Shown here: piece by piece, positions 34,239 through 43,299 of the stretch | How positions within the stretch are numbered: the stretch's first letter is position 1 | Layout: each line of letters starts with the position of its first letter | NCBI RefSeq assembly: GCF_003369445.1 | Contig: NZ_QRCU01000018.1 | Span: forward strand, 62,001-126,000 | Direction: 5' to 3' | Source: Arthrobacter silvisoli | GTDB taxonomy: Bacteria > Actinomycetota > Actinomycetes > Actinomycetales > Micrococcaceae | DNA: 64,000 nt | Notes under the pieces: model-generated | What the model saw: the letters and a program-made list of their open reading frames with translations, nothing else | Told to the model about the DNA's origin: nothing | The model's database searches: none | Position numbers and translations under genes: made by a program

Positions 34239-35225
34239 TTACTTCTTTCGGGCCAGGGCGACGGCAAGGATGATGATGGCGCCACGGACCACCTGTTGCT
34301 GGCTGCTGTCCAGACCGGCCAGGATCAGGCCGTTGTTGATCAGGCCGATCAGGAGGGCCCCGAAGAGAGTTCCCATGATGGAGCCGAACCCGCCGAAGAG
34401 GCTGGTCCCGCCGAGGATGACGGCGGCGATGGCGGAGAGCTCATCGCCCGATCCCCACTGGAACCTGCCGGATTGGAGACGCCCGGCGTACAGCATGCCG
34501 GCGACGCTCGCGACCATGCCCGAGATGAGGAGCACCTGGAACTTGATGCGCTTGGTGTTGATGCCGGTGAACTCGGCAGCGTTGCGGTTGCCGCCGGTAG
34601 CAAGGACCTGGCGGCCGAACTTGGTGCGGTTCAGCACGACGGCGCCGATGGCAACGAAGATGGCGCTCCAGACGACCAGGCCGGGGACGGGTCCGAAGTC
34701 GCCGGATCCGAAAATCATGTTGAACGTGTCGTTAAGGATGGGCTGCGGGGCCGAGGCGGTGATCCACTGGGCGACGCCTACAGCGATACCCAGCATGCCC
34801 AGCGTCACGAGGAAGGAAGGGATGCCGAGGAGACTGACCAGTGCGCCGTTGATGGAGCCGACCACGAGTCCGACGGCAAGGCCGGCGAGGATTCCGGGGA
34901 CCAGGCCCCATTGTGACAACGCCATGGCCGTGCAGACGCTGGACAGGCCGGCTACGGATCCGACGCTGAGGTCGATTTCAGCGCAGGAGATAACGTAAGT
35001 CATGCCCACTGCAATAACCGTGATGGTTGCCGTCTGCCGGAAAATGTTCAGCAGGTTCTGTGGGGACATGAAGCCCTGGTCACGCAGCAGAACGGCGAAG
35101 AAGAGGAAGACGACGACGAAGCCGATGTAGATGACGTAGCGTCGCCAGTCGAGTTCCTTCAGGATCGTCCAGAAATTGCGGTGTGCCGCGGTGTCGCGGG
35201 CGGGGATGGTGTTTGCCTTGCTCAC
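34239..35225 (-). CDS. Sugar ABC transporter permease, ribose (RbsC) type
   Basis: A 328-residue permease with about ten membrane helices and a hydrophilic N-terminus. The BPD_transp_2 signature is present as YVISCAEIDLSVGSVAGLSS, followed by LAVGLVVGSINGALVSLLGI and the EAA-like AAVILGGTSLFGGFGSIMGT. The start is GTG 35225, three bases after the ATPase stop. It forms the membrane part of an importer with the neighbouring ATPase and binding protein. The subfamily transports ribose, xylose, inositol and related sugars. Confidence 0.92.
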   Translation of the reverse strand: MSKANTIPARDTAAHRNFWTILKELDWRRYVIYIGFVVVFLFFAVLLRDQGFMSPQNLLNIFRQTATITVIAVGMTYVISCAEIDLSVGSVAGLSSVCTAMALSQWGLVPGILAGLAVGLVVGSINGALVSLLGIPSFLVTLGMLGIAVGVAQWITASAPQPILNDTFNMIFGSGDFGPVPGLVVWSAIFVAIGAVVLNRTKFGRQVLATGGNRNAAEFTGINTKRIKFQVLLISGMVASVAGMLYAGRLQSGRFQWGSGDELSAIAAVILGGTSLFGGFGSIMGTLFGALLIGLINNGLILAGLDSSQQQVVRGAIIILAVALARKK

Positions 35226-35228
35226 TGT

Positions 35229-36737
35229 TCAGACTCCCTGGACTGCAAGTTGAAGATATTCCTCGTCAGCGATGTCGCTGCGGGGGATGTCACGGATGAC
35301 GGAGCCGTCCTTGAGGACGAGGACGCGGTCGCTGACCGCGAGGAGCTCGGGGTATTCCGAGGAAATGACGATGACGGCTTTGCCCGCGCTGGCGAGTTCG
35401 CGGATCATGTCCAGGATCTCGCTCTTGGTGCCGATGTCGACGCCGGCCGTCGGCTCGTCCAGGATCAGGATGTCCGGGTCGGTGCCCAGCCACTTGGCGA
35501 TCACCACCTTCTGCTGGTTTCCGCCCGAAAGCAGCCGCACCGGGCGGTTCGGGTGGGCGACCTTCACCGCGAACTTCTTGATGAGGGACGAGGACAGATC
35601 CTTGCCCTTCATGGAATCAAGAAACGGTCCCCGCGTGATCTGGCCAAGCAGGGGCAGCAGCAGGTTGTCGCGGACAGAGTGGTCCAGGACCAGGCCCTGA
35701 GCCCGTCGATCCTCGGGAATGAGGGCGACGCCGGCGTCAATGGCCTGCTGGGGCGAGTTCAGGTTGACCTTTTCGCCGCGGATAAGGATCTCGCCGCTTT
35801 CGCGACGGTCGATCCCGAAAAGTGCCCGGGCGAGTTCGGTGCGGCCGCTGCCCATGAGACCGGCCAGGCCCAGAATCTCCCCCGGGCGGAGCGAGAAGGA
35901 GACGTCCCTTACCCGTGGCCCGGCATTCAGCCCGCGGACCTCCAGCAGGGGCGCACCCTCATGAGCGACGTGGTCCCGCTCCCGGTAGGCAAGCTGGCCC
36001 TCGATCTTCTTGCCGACAATGCCCTCCACGATCTGTTCCGGCGTCACGGCAGTCAGCGGCTCGGTGAGGAGTCTGGCGCCATCCCGGAGAATCGTGATCC
36101 GGTCGGCCAGCCGGTAGACCTCATCCATGCGGTGAGAGATGTAGATGATCGAGATACCACGCTGCTTGAGCCGGTCAATCAGCTCGAAGAGCGCTTCCGA
36201 CTCGTGACGGGCAAGGCTTGCAGTGGGTTCGTCCATGATCAGCACCTGGGCGTTCTGGGAGAGCGCCTTGGCGATCTCGGTCAACTGCCAGTAGGCCGTG
36301 CCTAGCCGGGAGACCTCGGCCTGCGGGTCGACGTCCACCTCCATCTCGGCGAAGACTTCCTTGGCCCGCCGCACCGAGGCGCGGTCGTCGATGAACCCGC
36401 CCATGCCGAGCGGCTCAGCAGCAAGGAAGATATTCTGAGCGACGGTCAGGCTCGGTACGAGACTGAATTCCTGGAAGACCATACCGATGCCGGCGGCCTT
36501 CGCGTCCTGAATCGAGTTGATGGTCGCCGGTTTGCCGCCAATGACGATCTCGCCGGCGTCGGCCTGATAGACGCCCTGCAGGATCTTCATAAGCGTGGAC
36601 TTCCCGGCCCCGTTGCCTCCTGCGAGGGCGTGGACCTCGCCCTTCCGGACGTCGAAGCTGACATCCTTCAGAACCGAAACGCCGTTGAAGCCCTTGGAGA
36701 TCGAGCGCATCTCGACGACATTGTCTGCGGTGTTCAT
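35229..36737 (-). CDS. Sugar ABC transporter ATP-binding protein, RbsA type, two ATPase domains
   Basis: A 502-residue protein with two ABC domains, as in RbsA/MglA. The first has Walker A ALAGGNGAGKSTLMKIL, a Q-loop near YQLDAKA-equivalent QEFSLVPSLTVAQN and Walker B ALSQNAQVLIMDEPTASL. The second has the degenerate P-loop LAGLMGSGRTELARALFG, the signature RLLSGGNQQKVVIAKWL and Walker B DILILDEPTAGVDIG. It lies between the binding-protein and permease genes (52 and 3 bases). It powers the importer of this operon. Confidence 0.94.
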   Translation of the reverse strand: MNTADNVVEMRSISKGFNGVSVLKDVSFDVRKGEVHALAGGNGAGKSTLMKILQGVYQADAGEIVIGGKPATINSIQDAKAAGIGMVFQEFSLVPSLTVAQNIFLAAEPLGMGGFIDDRASVRRAKEVFAEMEVDVDPQAEVSRLGTAYWQLTEIAKALSQNAQVLIMDEPTASLARHESEALFELIDRLKQRGISIIYISHRMDEVYRLADRITILRDGARLLTEPLTAVTPEQIVEGIVGKKIEGQLAYRERDHVAHEGAPLLEVRGLNAGPRVRDVSFSLRPGEILGLAGLMGSGRTELARALFGIDRRESGEILIRGEKVNLNSPQQAIDAGVALIPEDRRAQGLVLDHSVRDNLLLPLLGQITRGPFLDSMKGKDLSSSLIKKFAVKVAHPNRPVRLLSGGNQQKVVIAKWLGTDPDILILDEPTAGVDIGTKSEILDMIRELASAGKAVIVISSEYPELLAVSDRVLVLKDGSVIRDIPRSDIADEEYLQLAVQGV

Positions 36738-36789
36738 GGTGTGCCCTTTCGGGACGGTGCGGGGTTGGTCCCCGCACCGCCGGGTCTGG

Positions 36790-37950
36790 CTACTTCTTGT
36801 AGGACTCTTGGATGTCCTTCGGAGCGTCCTCGTGGTAGACCTGCTTCCAGGCTTCCAGGACGTTGGAGTGGTCGACCGGGAGGGCGCTCAAGGCCACATA
36901 AGCCGGTGCCTTCTTGCCGATCAATGCACCTGCGGCCAGCCGGGCCTCCGTGACTCCCTGGTCGAAAGGAACCTGGGCGCCGAGCCCAACGACCAACTGG
37001 TCTTTAGCCAGGGCAATGGCAACGTTCTTACCGAGGTCCTCAGTGGCGATCTTCAGGTCCTGGCGGCCCGCGGCGCGTGCTGCGGCCATGACACCTTCTG
37101 CGGGGACATCCCACACGGCCCAGATTCCGTTAAGGTCGGCGTGCTTGCTCAGCATGGCGTTGGCAGCTGCCTGGGCATCTCCGGCGAAATCAGGGCCTGC
37201 GATGCCCTTCTCCTCGACAATCTGGACATTCGGGTAGTCCTTGGTGATCGTCTCCTTGAAGCCCTGGTAGCGCTGCTTGGTCACAAAGAAATCAGCCTGG
37301 TGGAAGACAACGCCGATCTTGCCCTTGCCGCCGATGGCCTTGGCCATCTGGTGCGCCGCGACGACACCGTTGCCGTAGTTGTCGGCGGAAACGACGGAAA
37401 CGTAGTCCTTGCCGGCAGTCAGCCCCTGAGGAATGTTGTCCATGAAGACGAGCTTCGTTCCGGCAGCCGCTGCCTTCTTGTAGGCCGAGGCCGTGGCCAC
37501 GGGGTCAGTGGGGATGGAAACAATGATGTTCGGGTTCTGCGTCATCACGGTCTCGATGTCCGACACCTGCTTGTCCGGCTTAAAGTTTGCGTCCGTTGTC
37601 GCGATGACTTTGATGCCTAGCTTTTCGAATTCGCTCTTCAGGCCGTTGGTCTGTGCGGTGGCCCAGTCGTTGCCGCCGTAGTGCATCACGATTGCGGCCT
37701 TGGCATTGAGCGCCTTGATCTTCGCAATCTCTTCGGGCGTGAGATCTGCTGTCGATGCCGGTGAAGGCGTCTCGCCGTTGGGGCCCTTGCTCAGGACTTG
37801 TCCCTTGATCTTGTCAAGGGCCTGTTGGGCTTTCTCGGACACGCCGGTATCAGGGGCGTTTGAGCTGCCCGAGGTCGAACTGCTGCAGGAAGCGACGGAA
37901 ATTGACAGGGCTGCGGCCAAAGCCACAAAGGGAAGCCTGCGGATCATCAT
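36790..37950 (-). CDS. Sugar ABC transporter substrate-binding lipoprotein
   Basis: A 386-residue periplasmic-binding-protein-like lipoprotein (Peripla_BP_4). The leader MMIRRLPFVALAAALSISVA ends in the lipobox VASC (C22). The ligand-binding fold is seen in KAAIVMHYGGNDWATAQTNG, NIIVSIPTDPVATASAYKKA and KLVFMDNIPQGL. The N-terminal 45 residues after the cysteine are a low-complexity linker. It provides ligand specificity for the ribose-type importer; cyclitols and aldoses are both possible ligands. The unknown small gene precedes it by 51 bases. Confidence 0.92.
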   Translation of the reverse strand: MMIRRLPFVALAAALSISVASCSSSTSGSSNAPDTGVSEKAQQALDKIKGQVLSKGPNGETPSPASTADLTPEEIAKIKALNAKAAIVMHYGGNDWATAQTNGLKSEFEKLGIKVIATTDANFKPDKQVSDIETVMTQNPNIIVSIPTDPVATASAYKKAAAAGTKLVFMDNIPQGLTAGKDYVSVVSADNYGNGVVAAHQMAKAIGGKGKIGVVFHQADFFVTKQRYQGFKETITKDYPNVQIVEEKGIAGPDFAGDAQAAANAMLSKHADLNGIWAVWDVPAEGVMAAARAAGRQDLKIATEDLGKNVAIALAKDQLVVGLGAQVPFDQGVTEARLAAGALIGKKAPAYVALSALPVDHSNVLEAWKQVYHEDAPKDIQESYKK

Positions 37951-38001
37951 TGTTCTCCAGTGCTTGTGGGAGGGATAGGTGGGTGGATGGTTGAGGTCAG
38001 G

Positions 38002-38481
38002 TCAGGCCAGGGCAATGGCGAGGGAAGGGGGTACCGGTGACAGGACGAGTCCACCGGCGGCTGCAGCTGTGCGGACGGCGGCAGCCTTGTCTGAAGCCCT
38101 AACGAGGGCCTCTGCGTGCTTTTTGTCGACGAAGAGCCCCAGGGAGCACGGTCCATAACGGGCTTGAACCCACTTCACCGCCTGACCCGCCGCCTTGGTC
38201 ATGTCGCCGGCCGCCTCAGCGACCGAGCCGTCAACGGTCGACAGCCACTCAGGAGCCCCGGCATGGTCGACGGAAACGACCAAGCTGGTCCACAGGCTGT
38301 CGTTATCGAATACGCCGACGACAGCCGAGGAGCCTGCCGAAACGAAGGTTCGGACAGCAACTGCGAGATCATCCCGCGCAGCGTCCGCCAGGAGCAGTTC
38401 CAAGTTTGCCCACTGGGCCGGGTCGATGTTTCGACGGCCAACGCCCGGATCGGCTAAGAGTGCGTCGGCAGTGTCGCTCAT
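38002..38481 (-). CDS. Unknown 159-residue protein, first gene of the sugar operon
   Basis: A 159-residue protein starting at ATG 38481, with GGAGCGGG ahead; an extension to 38517 would run into the operator region. It has no signal peptide or membrane segment. The composition is rich in Ala, Val and Asp, with notable stretches LELLLADAARDDLAVAVRTF, VGVFDNDSLWTSLVVSVDHA and AVKWVQARYGPCSLGLFVDK. I do not recognise a family. It is the promoter-proximal gene of the importer operon, ahead of the binding protein, and so may be a sensor, chaperone or small enzyme of the pathway. Confidence 0.65.
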   Translation of the reverse strand: MSDTADALLADPGVGRRNIDPAQWANLELLLADAARDDLAVAVRTFVSAGSSAVVGVFDNDSLWTSLVVSVDHAGAPEWLSTVDGSVAEAAGDMTKAAGQAVKWVQARYGPCSLGLFVDKKHAEALVRASDKAAAVRTAAAAGGLVLSPVPPSLAIALA

Positions 38482-38512
38482 CCCGCTCCATCTCCATTGA
38501 GGTGATCGTTTC

Positions 38513-38569
38513 GTCAACGTTAACGATGGTTCCGTTAACGTTTACGGAAAAGAGCGTAAACGTTCACGG
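38513..38569. promoter_or_regulatory. Three tandem LacI-type operators with AACGTT cores
   Basis: Three sites lie between the divergent operon and its LacI gene: GTCAACGTTAACGA (38513-38526), CCGTTAACGTTTACGG (38532-38547) and GCGTAAACGTTCACGG (38554-38569). Each is centred on AACGTT with near-symmetric flanks, the layout of LacI/GalR-family operators. Centre-to-centre spacing is about 20 and 22 bases, close to two helical turns, so dimers could bind on one DNA face. Confidence 0.72.
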
Positions 38570-38689
38570 AGATGGGTGTCAAGCATCACAGCGAAAGTTG
38601 CTCGGCGGGCCCCGGCGAGCCGCGACATAAGATGGAGGGCGTACAAAACCGTCGCCGGCTCGACCCACGCAAGGAGGACAGGAGGGAGC

Positions 38690-39754
38690 ATGACAGGCAT
38701 GGCGATCCCCCGCGAGAACAATGGCCGGACTGCCGACGCTCCTTTGCGCCGGAAGCCGACCATCAACGATGTCGCCCAACTTGCAGGCGTCTCGTTCGGG
38801 ACGGTCTCGAGAGTCCTCAACAATGCCCCCGATGTCAGCGCCTCGACCCGTGAACGGGTCCTTCAGATCATCAAGGACATCGGCTACCGCCGGAACCGCG
38901 CAGCCACCGCGCTGGTCACAAGCCGTTCGACCTCCATTGGCATACTGTCGGATGGCTCCCCACGGTTCGGGCCTGTGGGAACACTCATGGCACTTGAGAA
39001 CGTGGCGCGGAACAAGGGCTACGCCACGACAGTAATCAGCGTCCAAAAACCCTACGAAGATTCCGTCCAGGCCGCCCTCGACAGTCTGGACGATACGGGC
39101 GTAGGGGGGATTATCGTCATCGCACCTCTCGTCGAAATGGCAGCGGCCGTCTGGAATGCGTCATGCCGCTTGCCACTGGAGATGATCGCAGCCGGCGCGT
39201 CGTCAACTCCAAACGTTTTCACATACTCAGAGAATCAGGAGCTCGGGGCGAGGCTGGCCACGCAGCACCTCATCGACTTGGGCCACACCGACATCGCGCA
39301 TCTCGCTGGCTCCATGGATTGGTTCGATGGACGGGTGCGCAAGCGCGGCTGGGAAGCGGCGCTCCGTGACGCCGGCCTCGAACCAGGCCTGTGCATCGAA
39401 GGTGACTGGAGCCCCCGGTGGGCCTACGAAACCGGCCTTCAACTTGTCCGGGAAGGAAAGGTTCCCCAAGCGATCTTCGCCGCCAGTGACCATACCGCAC
39501 TCGGGTTGATCCGCGCCTTCGCCGAGAATGGCGTCCGTGTCCCCGATGATGTCAGTATCGTGGGATTCGACGACGTTGAAGGGTCGGATTTTTTCCTGCC
39601 TCCGCTGACCACGGTGCGGCAGGACTTCACTGCATTGGCACTTATGAGCACCGAAGTGCTTATCGGTGCCATGGAAGGGCGCGAAGTGGACCGTACGCCG
39701 ATCGCACCGAGACTTATCGTGCGCAACAGCACCGTCTGCGCCACTTCCCGCTGA
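38690..39754 (+). CDS. LacI family transcriptional regulator
   Basis: A 354-residue regulator starting at ATG 38690 behind AGGAGGACAGGAGGGAGC. The HTH is PTINDVAQLAGVSFGTVSRV followed by LNNAPDVSASTRERVLQIIK and the hinge. The periplasmic-binding-like effector domain includes TSIGILSDGSPRFGP, GGIIVIAPLVEMAAAV and FAASDHTALGLIRAFAENGV. It is divergent from the seven-gene sugar operon and very likely its repressor, acting at the three AACGTT-centred sites between them and perhaps on its own promoter. Confidence 0.92.
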   Translation: MTGMAIPRENNGRTADAPLRRKPTINDVAQLAGVSFGTVSRVLNNAPDVSASTRERVLQIIKDIGYRRNRAATALVTSRSTSIGILSDGSPRFGPVGTLMALENVARNKGYATTVISVQKPYEDSVQAALDSLDDTGVGGIIVIAPLVEMAAAVWNASCRLPLEMIAAGASSTPNVFTYSENQELGARLATQHLIDLGHTDIAHLAGSMDWFDGRVRKRGWEAALRDAGLEPGLCIEGDWSPRWAYETGLQLVREGKVPQAIFAASDHTALGLIRAFAENGVRVPDDVSIVGFDDVEGSDFFLPPLTTVRQDFTALALMSTEVLIGAMEGREVDRTPIAPRLIVRNSTVCATSR

Positions 39755-39852
39755 GTCGCATCCCCACTTAGGGCGCGATCGCAGAACAGCAGGGGGCGGA
39801 GCGGGAAAGCCCGCAGCCGAACGGTTCGAAAACCGCCAGATTGAACTGCGCT

Positions 39853-40105
39853 TCAGCCGCCTTCTACCTTGCGGTGCGGTGGTGCCCCAGGCGGCGGCGT
39901 GCGTTCGCTGGCGAAGGATTCCTCGGGATCGGTGACGTGCCATACGTTCTGGGGCCCAGGCCGGGAAGTGTTTGACGGCCATGCGGGTGCCGTCGGCCTG
40001 GCCAGTGTCCACAACGCTGTAGCGGTCCCGGGCGTTGGAATCGACGACGACGACCTCGGCTCTAGGGGGCAGCGTCACCGTGGAGGCATCCAGGAAGTCT
40101 TTCAT
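39853..40105 (-). pseudogene. Short frameshifted gene remnant, family unknown
   Basis: From ATG 40105 the minus frame reads MKDFLDASTVTLPPRAEVVV, VDSNARDRYSVVDTGQADGT and RMAVKHFPAW, which looks like real protein, and then becomes arginine-rich. In another frame the sequence continues as PQNVWHVTDPEESFASERTP and ends in TGA at 39853-39855. One indel near 39950-39970 would join the halves into an 83-residue product. The family was not recognised. Either a remnant of a larger gene or chance frames would explain it. Confidence 0.35.
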
Positions 40106-40169
40106 GATGGGTCAATCGCCTCCAAGGTGCGCTGTTGGGCCGGTAGCCCAGCTCGTCATGGCCGCAATG

Positions 40170-40200
40170 ACGTGCCGGCGGGTCACGCCCGCCGGCACGT
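40170..40200. terminator. Perfect hairpin between sugar clusters
   Basis: ACGTGCCGGCGGG (40170-40182) pairs fully with CCCGCCGGCACGT (40188-40200) around a 5-base loop. It can end transcription arriving from either side and insulates the second importer operon from the LacI gene upstream. Confidence 0.65.
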
Positions 40201-40294
40201 ATCTGCAGCCGGGTCATGGCGGCTGGACCTGAACTCATCTTTCCTGCCTGGTTGCCAGGGCCGCTTCGACGGCAGTGAGGTCAAGGACAATCAT

Positions 40295-40314
40295 CTGAGT
40301 TAGCGATAAATCAG
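40295..40314. promoter_or_regulatory. Degenerate LacI-type operator, distal site
   Basis: CTGAGTTAGCGATAAATCAG matches 16 of 20 bases of the perfect palindrome at 49068-49087. It lies 196 bases before the start of the binding-protein gene, where a second repressor dimer could bind for looping. Confidence 0.5.
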
Positions 40315-40426
40315 CGATCATGACTGAAGCGGTCGAGCGCAAGTATCTCGGATTTCCCCCTATTTTCAGGTGTTTTCAGGGGAAAAGCTAGTGGCTTTCC
40401 ATATTCAACGAATTTTTTGAAAAGTC

Positions 40427-40456
40427 TTGATAGTGCGCTAACTCACCATGTAACTT
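40427..40456 (+). promoter_or_regulatory. Candidate promoter with overlapping LacI-type operator
   Basis: TTGATA (40427-40432) and TAACTT (40451-40456) are spaced 18 bases apart, just ahead of the importer operon. The operator-like sequence at 40427-40446 overlaps the -35 element; its right half GCGCTAACTCAC is identical to the right half of the palindrome at 49067-49088. Binding there would block RNA polymerase. Confidence 0.5.
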
Positions 40457-40509
40457 GTCTCACTAAGCCCCAAAGGCGGGGTGGTCACGAACACGAGGGA
40501 GTGTTGTTC

Positions 40510-41601
40510 ATGCAGAGAATTGGAACGGGAATCCGTCGGAGCAAACGGCTTGCCACGGTGGCACTGTGCGCTTCCATCCTGACGGTCGGTACGCTCGGGC
40601 TGGCTGGCTGCAAAGGTGGCGCTGCCGCGGTCGGCGGCAGTGGGAAGGCTTCCGATGAGAGGCTGGTCATCGGCTGGAGCCAGCGTGGCATCAGCGGCAG
40701 CGACTGGTGGAAGACCCTCGTTGAGGGCGGTCAGGCTGAGGCCGGCAAGGTCGGGGCGCGGCTGGAACTGCTGGACGCCAACGGCGACACCGTCCGGCAA
40801 AATGCCGATGTTCAGACCCTGATCACCAAGGGCGTTGACGTCGTCGTCATGAATCCGAATGACCCCATTGGCGTCGGTCCTTCAATTCAGGCGTTGAAGG
40901 ACGCGGGCATCCCGGTTGTGACAGTCAACTCGAGTGTAGATAAATCTCTGGTTCCCGACATGTTCTGTTACGTCGCGGAGGACCAGGAACATACCGGATC
41001 GCTCGCGGGCAAGGTGGCCGCCCAGCGGGCACTTGAGAAGTTTGGGGACAAGGGGAAGATCAAGATTGTCGGCATTGGAGGCTTCCCGGGAGATGTGCTG
41101 AGCGACCTTCGGTTCAATGGCTTCATGGCGGGCTGGAACAGTGTCATGCAGAAGCATCCAGGCGTCACCACCGTCAAGCTGGACACCAAGTACGGTGAGT
41201 GGAAACCGGACAAGGCTCTGGCCCCGATCCGTGATGTTGCGACTGCAAACCCGGACCTCAAGGTTGTCTACAGCATGAGCGATGTCATGCACGGTGGCAT
41301 CGTGCAGGGCCTGCAGCAGGCCGGCCTATGGGGTGACGGCATCATCATGGCCAGCTACGACGGTGGCATGGGAGCCATCAAAGAGATGGTGGATAACCCG
41401 AAGGGCCCGCTCCAAGCCGACGCGTCCAACCAGCCGTGGGATCAGGGGGCTGCCGCAGTGCGCATGGCGATCGCGGCCGTCAAGGGCGACCAGGCTCAAT
41501 GCCCGGGCAAGACCAAGTACATCGATACGACCGTGGTCACTCCCGCTGATGCGGCCGAATACTACGTCCCCAAAGACACCTACGTCCGCGCCAAAGGCTA
41601 A
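40510..41601 (+). CDS. Sugar ABC transporter substrate-binding lipoprotein
   Basis: A 363-residue binding protein starting at ATG 40510, with GAGGGAG ahead. The basic leader and hydrophobic stretch end in the lipobox LAGC (C34). The Peripla_BP_4 fold is visible in RLVIGWSQRGISGSDWWKTL, VDVVVMNPNDPIGVGPSIQA and IPVVTVNSSVDKSLVPDMFC. It heads the second ribose-type import operon, under the candidate promoter and operators upstream. The ligand could be a free sugar, a glycoside or another hydroxylated compound; it cannot be read from the sequence. Confidence 0.92.
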   Translation: MQRIGTGIRRSKRLATVALCASILTVGTLGLAGCKGGAAAVGGSGKASDERLVIGWSQRGISGSDWWKTLVEGGQAEAGKVGARLELLDANGDTVRQNADVQTLITKGVDVVVMNPNDPIGVGPSIQALKDAGIPVVTVNSSVDKSLVPDMFCYVAEDQEHTGSLAGKVAAQRALEKFGDKGKIKIVGIGGFPGDVLSDLRFNGFMAGWNSVMQKHPGVTTVKLDTKYGEWKPDKALAPIRDVATANPDLKVVYSMSDVMHGGIVQGLQQAGLWGDGIIMASYDGGMGAIKEMVDNPKGPLQADASNQPWDQGAAAVRMAIAAVKGDQAQCPGKTKYIDTTVVTPADAAEYYVPKDTYVRAKG

Positions 41602-41679
41602 ATCCGCCGGCCCGGTCAGCAGTCTTCAACCCGTTCGGCCTCGAAGTCCTGGTTCGAAAGTACTAGTTAAGGAACATCT

Positions 41680-43263
41680 ATGTCCGCCAACAACCAAGTC
41701 CCGGTGGCATCTGCCCCCGGGATCGCAGGGGAACCGCCTTCACCTGCCCCAGAGCTCGAACTCGAACTTGAGGGCATCACCAAGTCCTACCCTGGCGTGA
41801 AGGCGCTGAAAGGCGTCAGCTTCAGCGTCGGCCGCGGATCGATCCACGCGTTGGCCGGGCAGAACGGGGCCGGCAAGTCCACGCTCGTCAAGATCCTTTC
41901 CGGCGCCGAATCCCCGGACTCCGGGAGCATTCGCCTGGGTGGCGAGCTCCAGCGTTTCCGGGATCCAATGGATGCCCAGCAGGCTGGAATTCACACCATC
42001 TACCAGGAACTTTCGCTCGTACCATCCCTTTCCGTGGCCGAGAACATTTTCCTCGGCAAACTGCCACTGCGCAGTGGTGCGGCCGTGGACTGGCAGCGGA
42101 TGCAGGCCCAGGCGCGCATCGCGCTGGACCGGGTGGGGTTTGACCTGGACGTGCGCCGTCCCGTCGGCAGCTACTCCACCGCTGAGCAGCAGGCAGTGGA
42201 ACTGGCAAAGGCGCTGCACAAGGACGCGCGGATCCTTCTGCTGGACGAGCCCACATCTACGTTGCCGATGCCCGATGTCGAGCGGCTCTTCACTGTCCTG
42301 CGGTCCCTGTCCGAACAGGGGGTGACGCTCCTTTACATCTCCCACCGCATGGATGAGCTCTTCTCGCTCTGTGATGCGGTAACCGTGTTGCGCGACGGAG
42401 TGAACGCCGCCGATTTGAAGACGGCAAGCTCGAAGCCGGCCGACGTCGTTACGGCCATGGTCGGGAAAAGCCTCGAAGGGTCCATCGCCGACGCTGCACT
42501 GCGCGGAGAACGCTCGCCTCGACTCGGCCCCGGCCCACGCGAAGGCGTCATCCTCACTACCCGCGGCCTCTCCGAGCAGGGATACGTGGACGAGGTGTCG
42601 TTCGATCTGCGTGCGGGGGAGGTCCTGGGCCTCGCCGGGCTAATCGGCAGCGGCCAGTCCGAGCTTGCAGGCCTTATTGCGGGAGCACGGAAGCGCACCT
42701 CCGGCGAGATGAGCGTCGATGGGCAGGCTGTGGAATTCCGTGCACCGCGGGACGCGATCCGCCGCGGGATCGGGCTGCTGCCGCAGGACCGGAAGGCCGC
42801 AGGCTTCATCCCTGACATGGGTGTTGCCGGCAATATCACTTTGGCCAGCCTGCCCCAGTTCAGCCGGCTGAGTGTGATCCAGTCGCGGCGGGAGCGCAGC
42901 GTGGCCGCTGACATGGTCGACCGTCTGGGCATGAAGGTCTCCGGCGTAACCCAGCCCCTGAAGACACTGAGCGGCGGGACCCAGCAGAAAGCGATCCTGG
43001 CCCGGTGGCTCGTCCGCCAATCGCGCATCCTCGTATGCGATGAGCCGACCCGCGGAGTGGACGTCGGGGCCAAGGAAGACATGTACGAGCTCATCCGCGA
43101 GTTCGCGCAGGCCGGCGGAACCGTCGTCGTGGCGAGCTCGGAGATCACCGAGGCGATGATGTGTGACCGAGTACTGGTCATGGCCCGCGGCCGCGTCGTC
43201 GCAGAACTCGACCACGACGACATCGACCCCGCCGGCAACGCCATCCTCGAACGATTTGCCTGA
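41680..43263 (+). CDS. Sugar ABC transporter ATP-binding protein, two ATPase domains
   Basis: A 527-residue RbsA/MglA-type protein. The first domain has Walker A ALAGQNGAGKSTLVKILSGA and Walker B ALHKDARILLLDEPTSTLPM, the second the degenerate P-loop LAGLIGSGQSELAGLIAG, the signature LKTLSGGTQQKAILARWL and Walker B SRILVCDEPTRGVDVG. About 30 extra N-terminal residues precede the first domain. It follows the binding protein by 78 bases. It is more diverged from the other RbsA-type protein in the window than a recent duplicate would be. Confidence 0.93.
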   Translation: MSANNQVPVASAPGIAGEPPSPAPELELELEGITKSYPGVKALKGVSFSVGRGSIHALAGQNGAGKSTLVKILSGAESPDSGSIRLGGELQRFRDPMDAQQAGIHTIYQELSLVPSLSVAENIFLGKLPLRSGAAVDWQRMQAQARIALDRVGFDLDVRRPVGSYSTAEQQAVELAKALHKDARILLLDEPTSTLPMPDVERLFTVLRSLSEQGVTLLYISHRMDELFSLCDAVTVLRDGVNAADLKTASSKPADVVTAMVGKSLEGSIADAALRGERSPRLGPGPREGVILTTRGLSEQGYVDEVSFDLRAGEVLGLAGLIGSGQSELAGLIAGARKRTSGEMSVDGQAVEFRAPRDAIRRGIGLLPQDRKAAGFIPDMGVAGNITLASLPQFSRLSVIQSRRERSVAADMVDRLGMKVSGVTQPLKTLSGGTQQKAILARWLVRQSRILVCDEPTRGVDVGAKEDMYELIREFAQAGGTVVVASSEITEAMMCDRVLVMARGRVVAELDHDDIDPAGNAILERFA

Positions 43264-43299
43264 CGGCACCCCACCCAGATTCCTACCAGGAGAACAACC

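Larger units (their letters stand above)
39755..40509. other. Long non-coding stretch between the two sugar clusters
   Basis: 755 bases with no intact gene. It holds a likely gene remnant (39853-40105), a perfect 13-base hairpin (40170-40200), two degenerate LacI-type operators and a candidate promoter just before the second importer. Confidence 0.55.

Noticed and set aside
39227..39852. Minus-strand continuation of the 40105 frame under the first LacI gene
   Set aside because: It is antisense to a clear LacI gene and its translation is low quality there.
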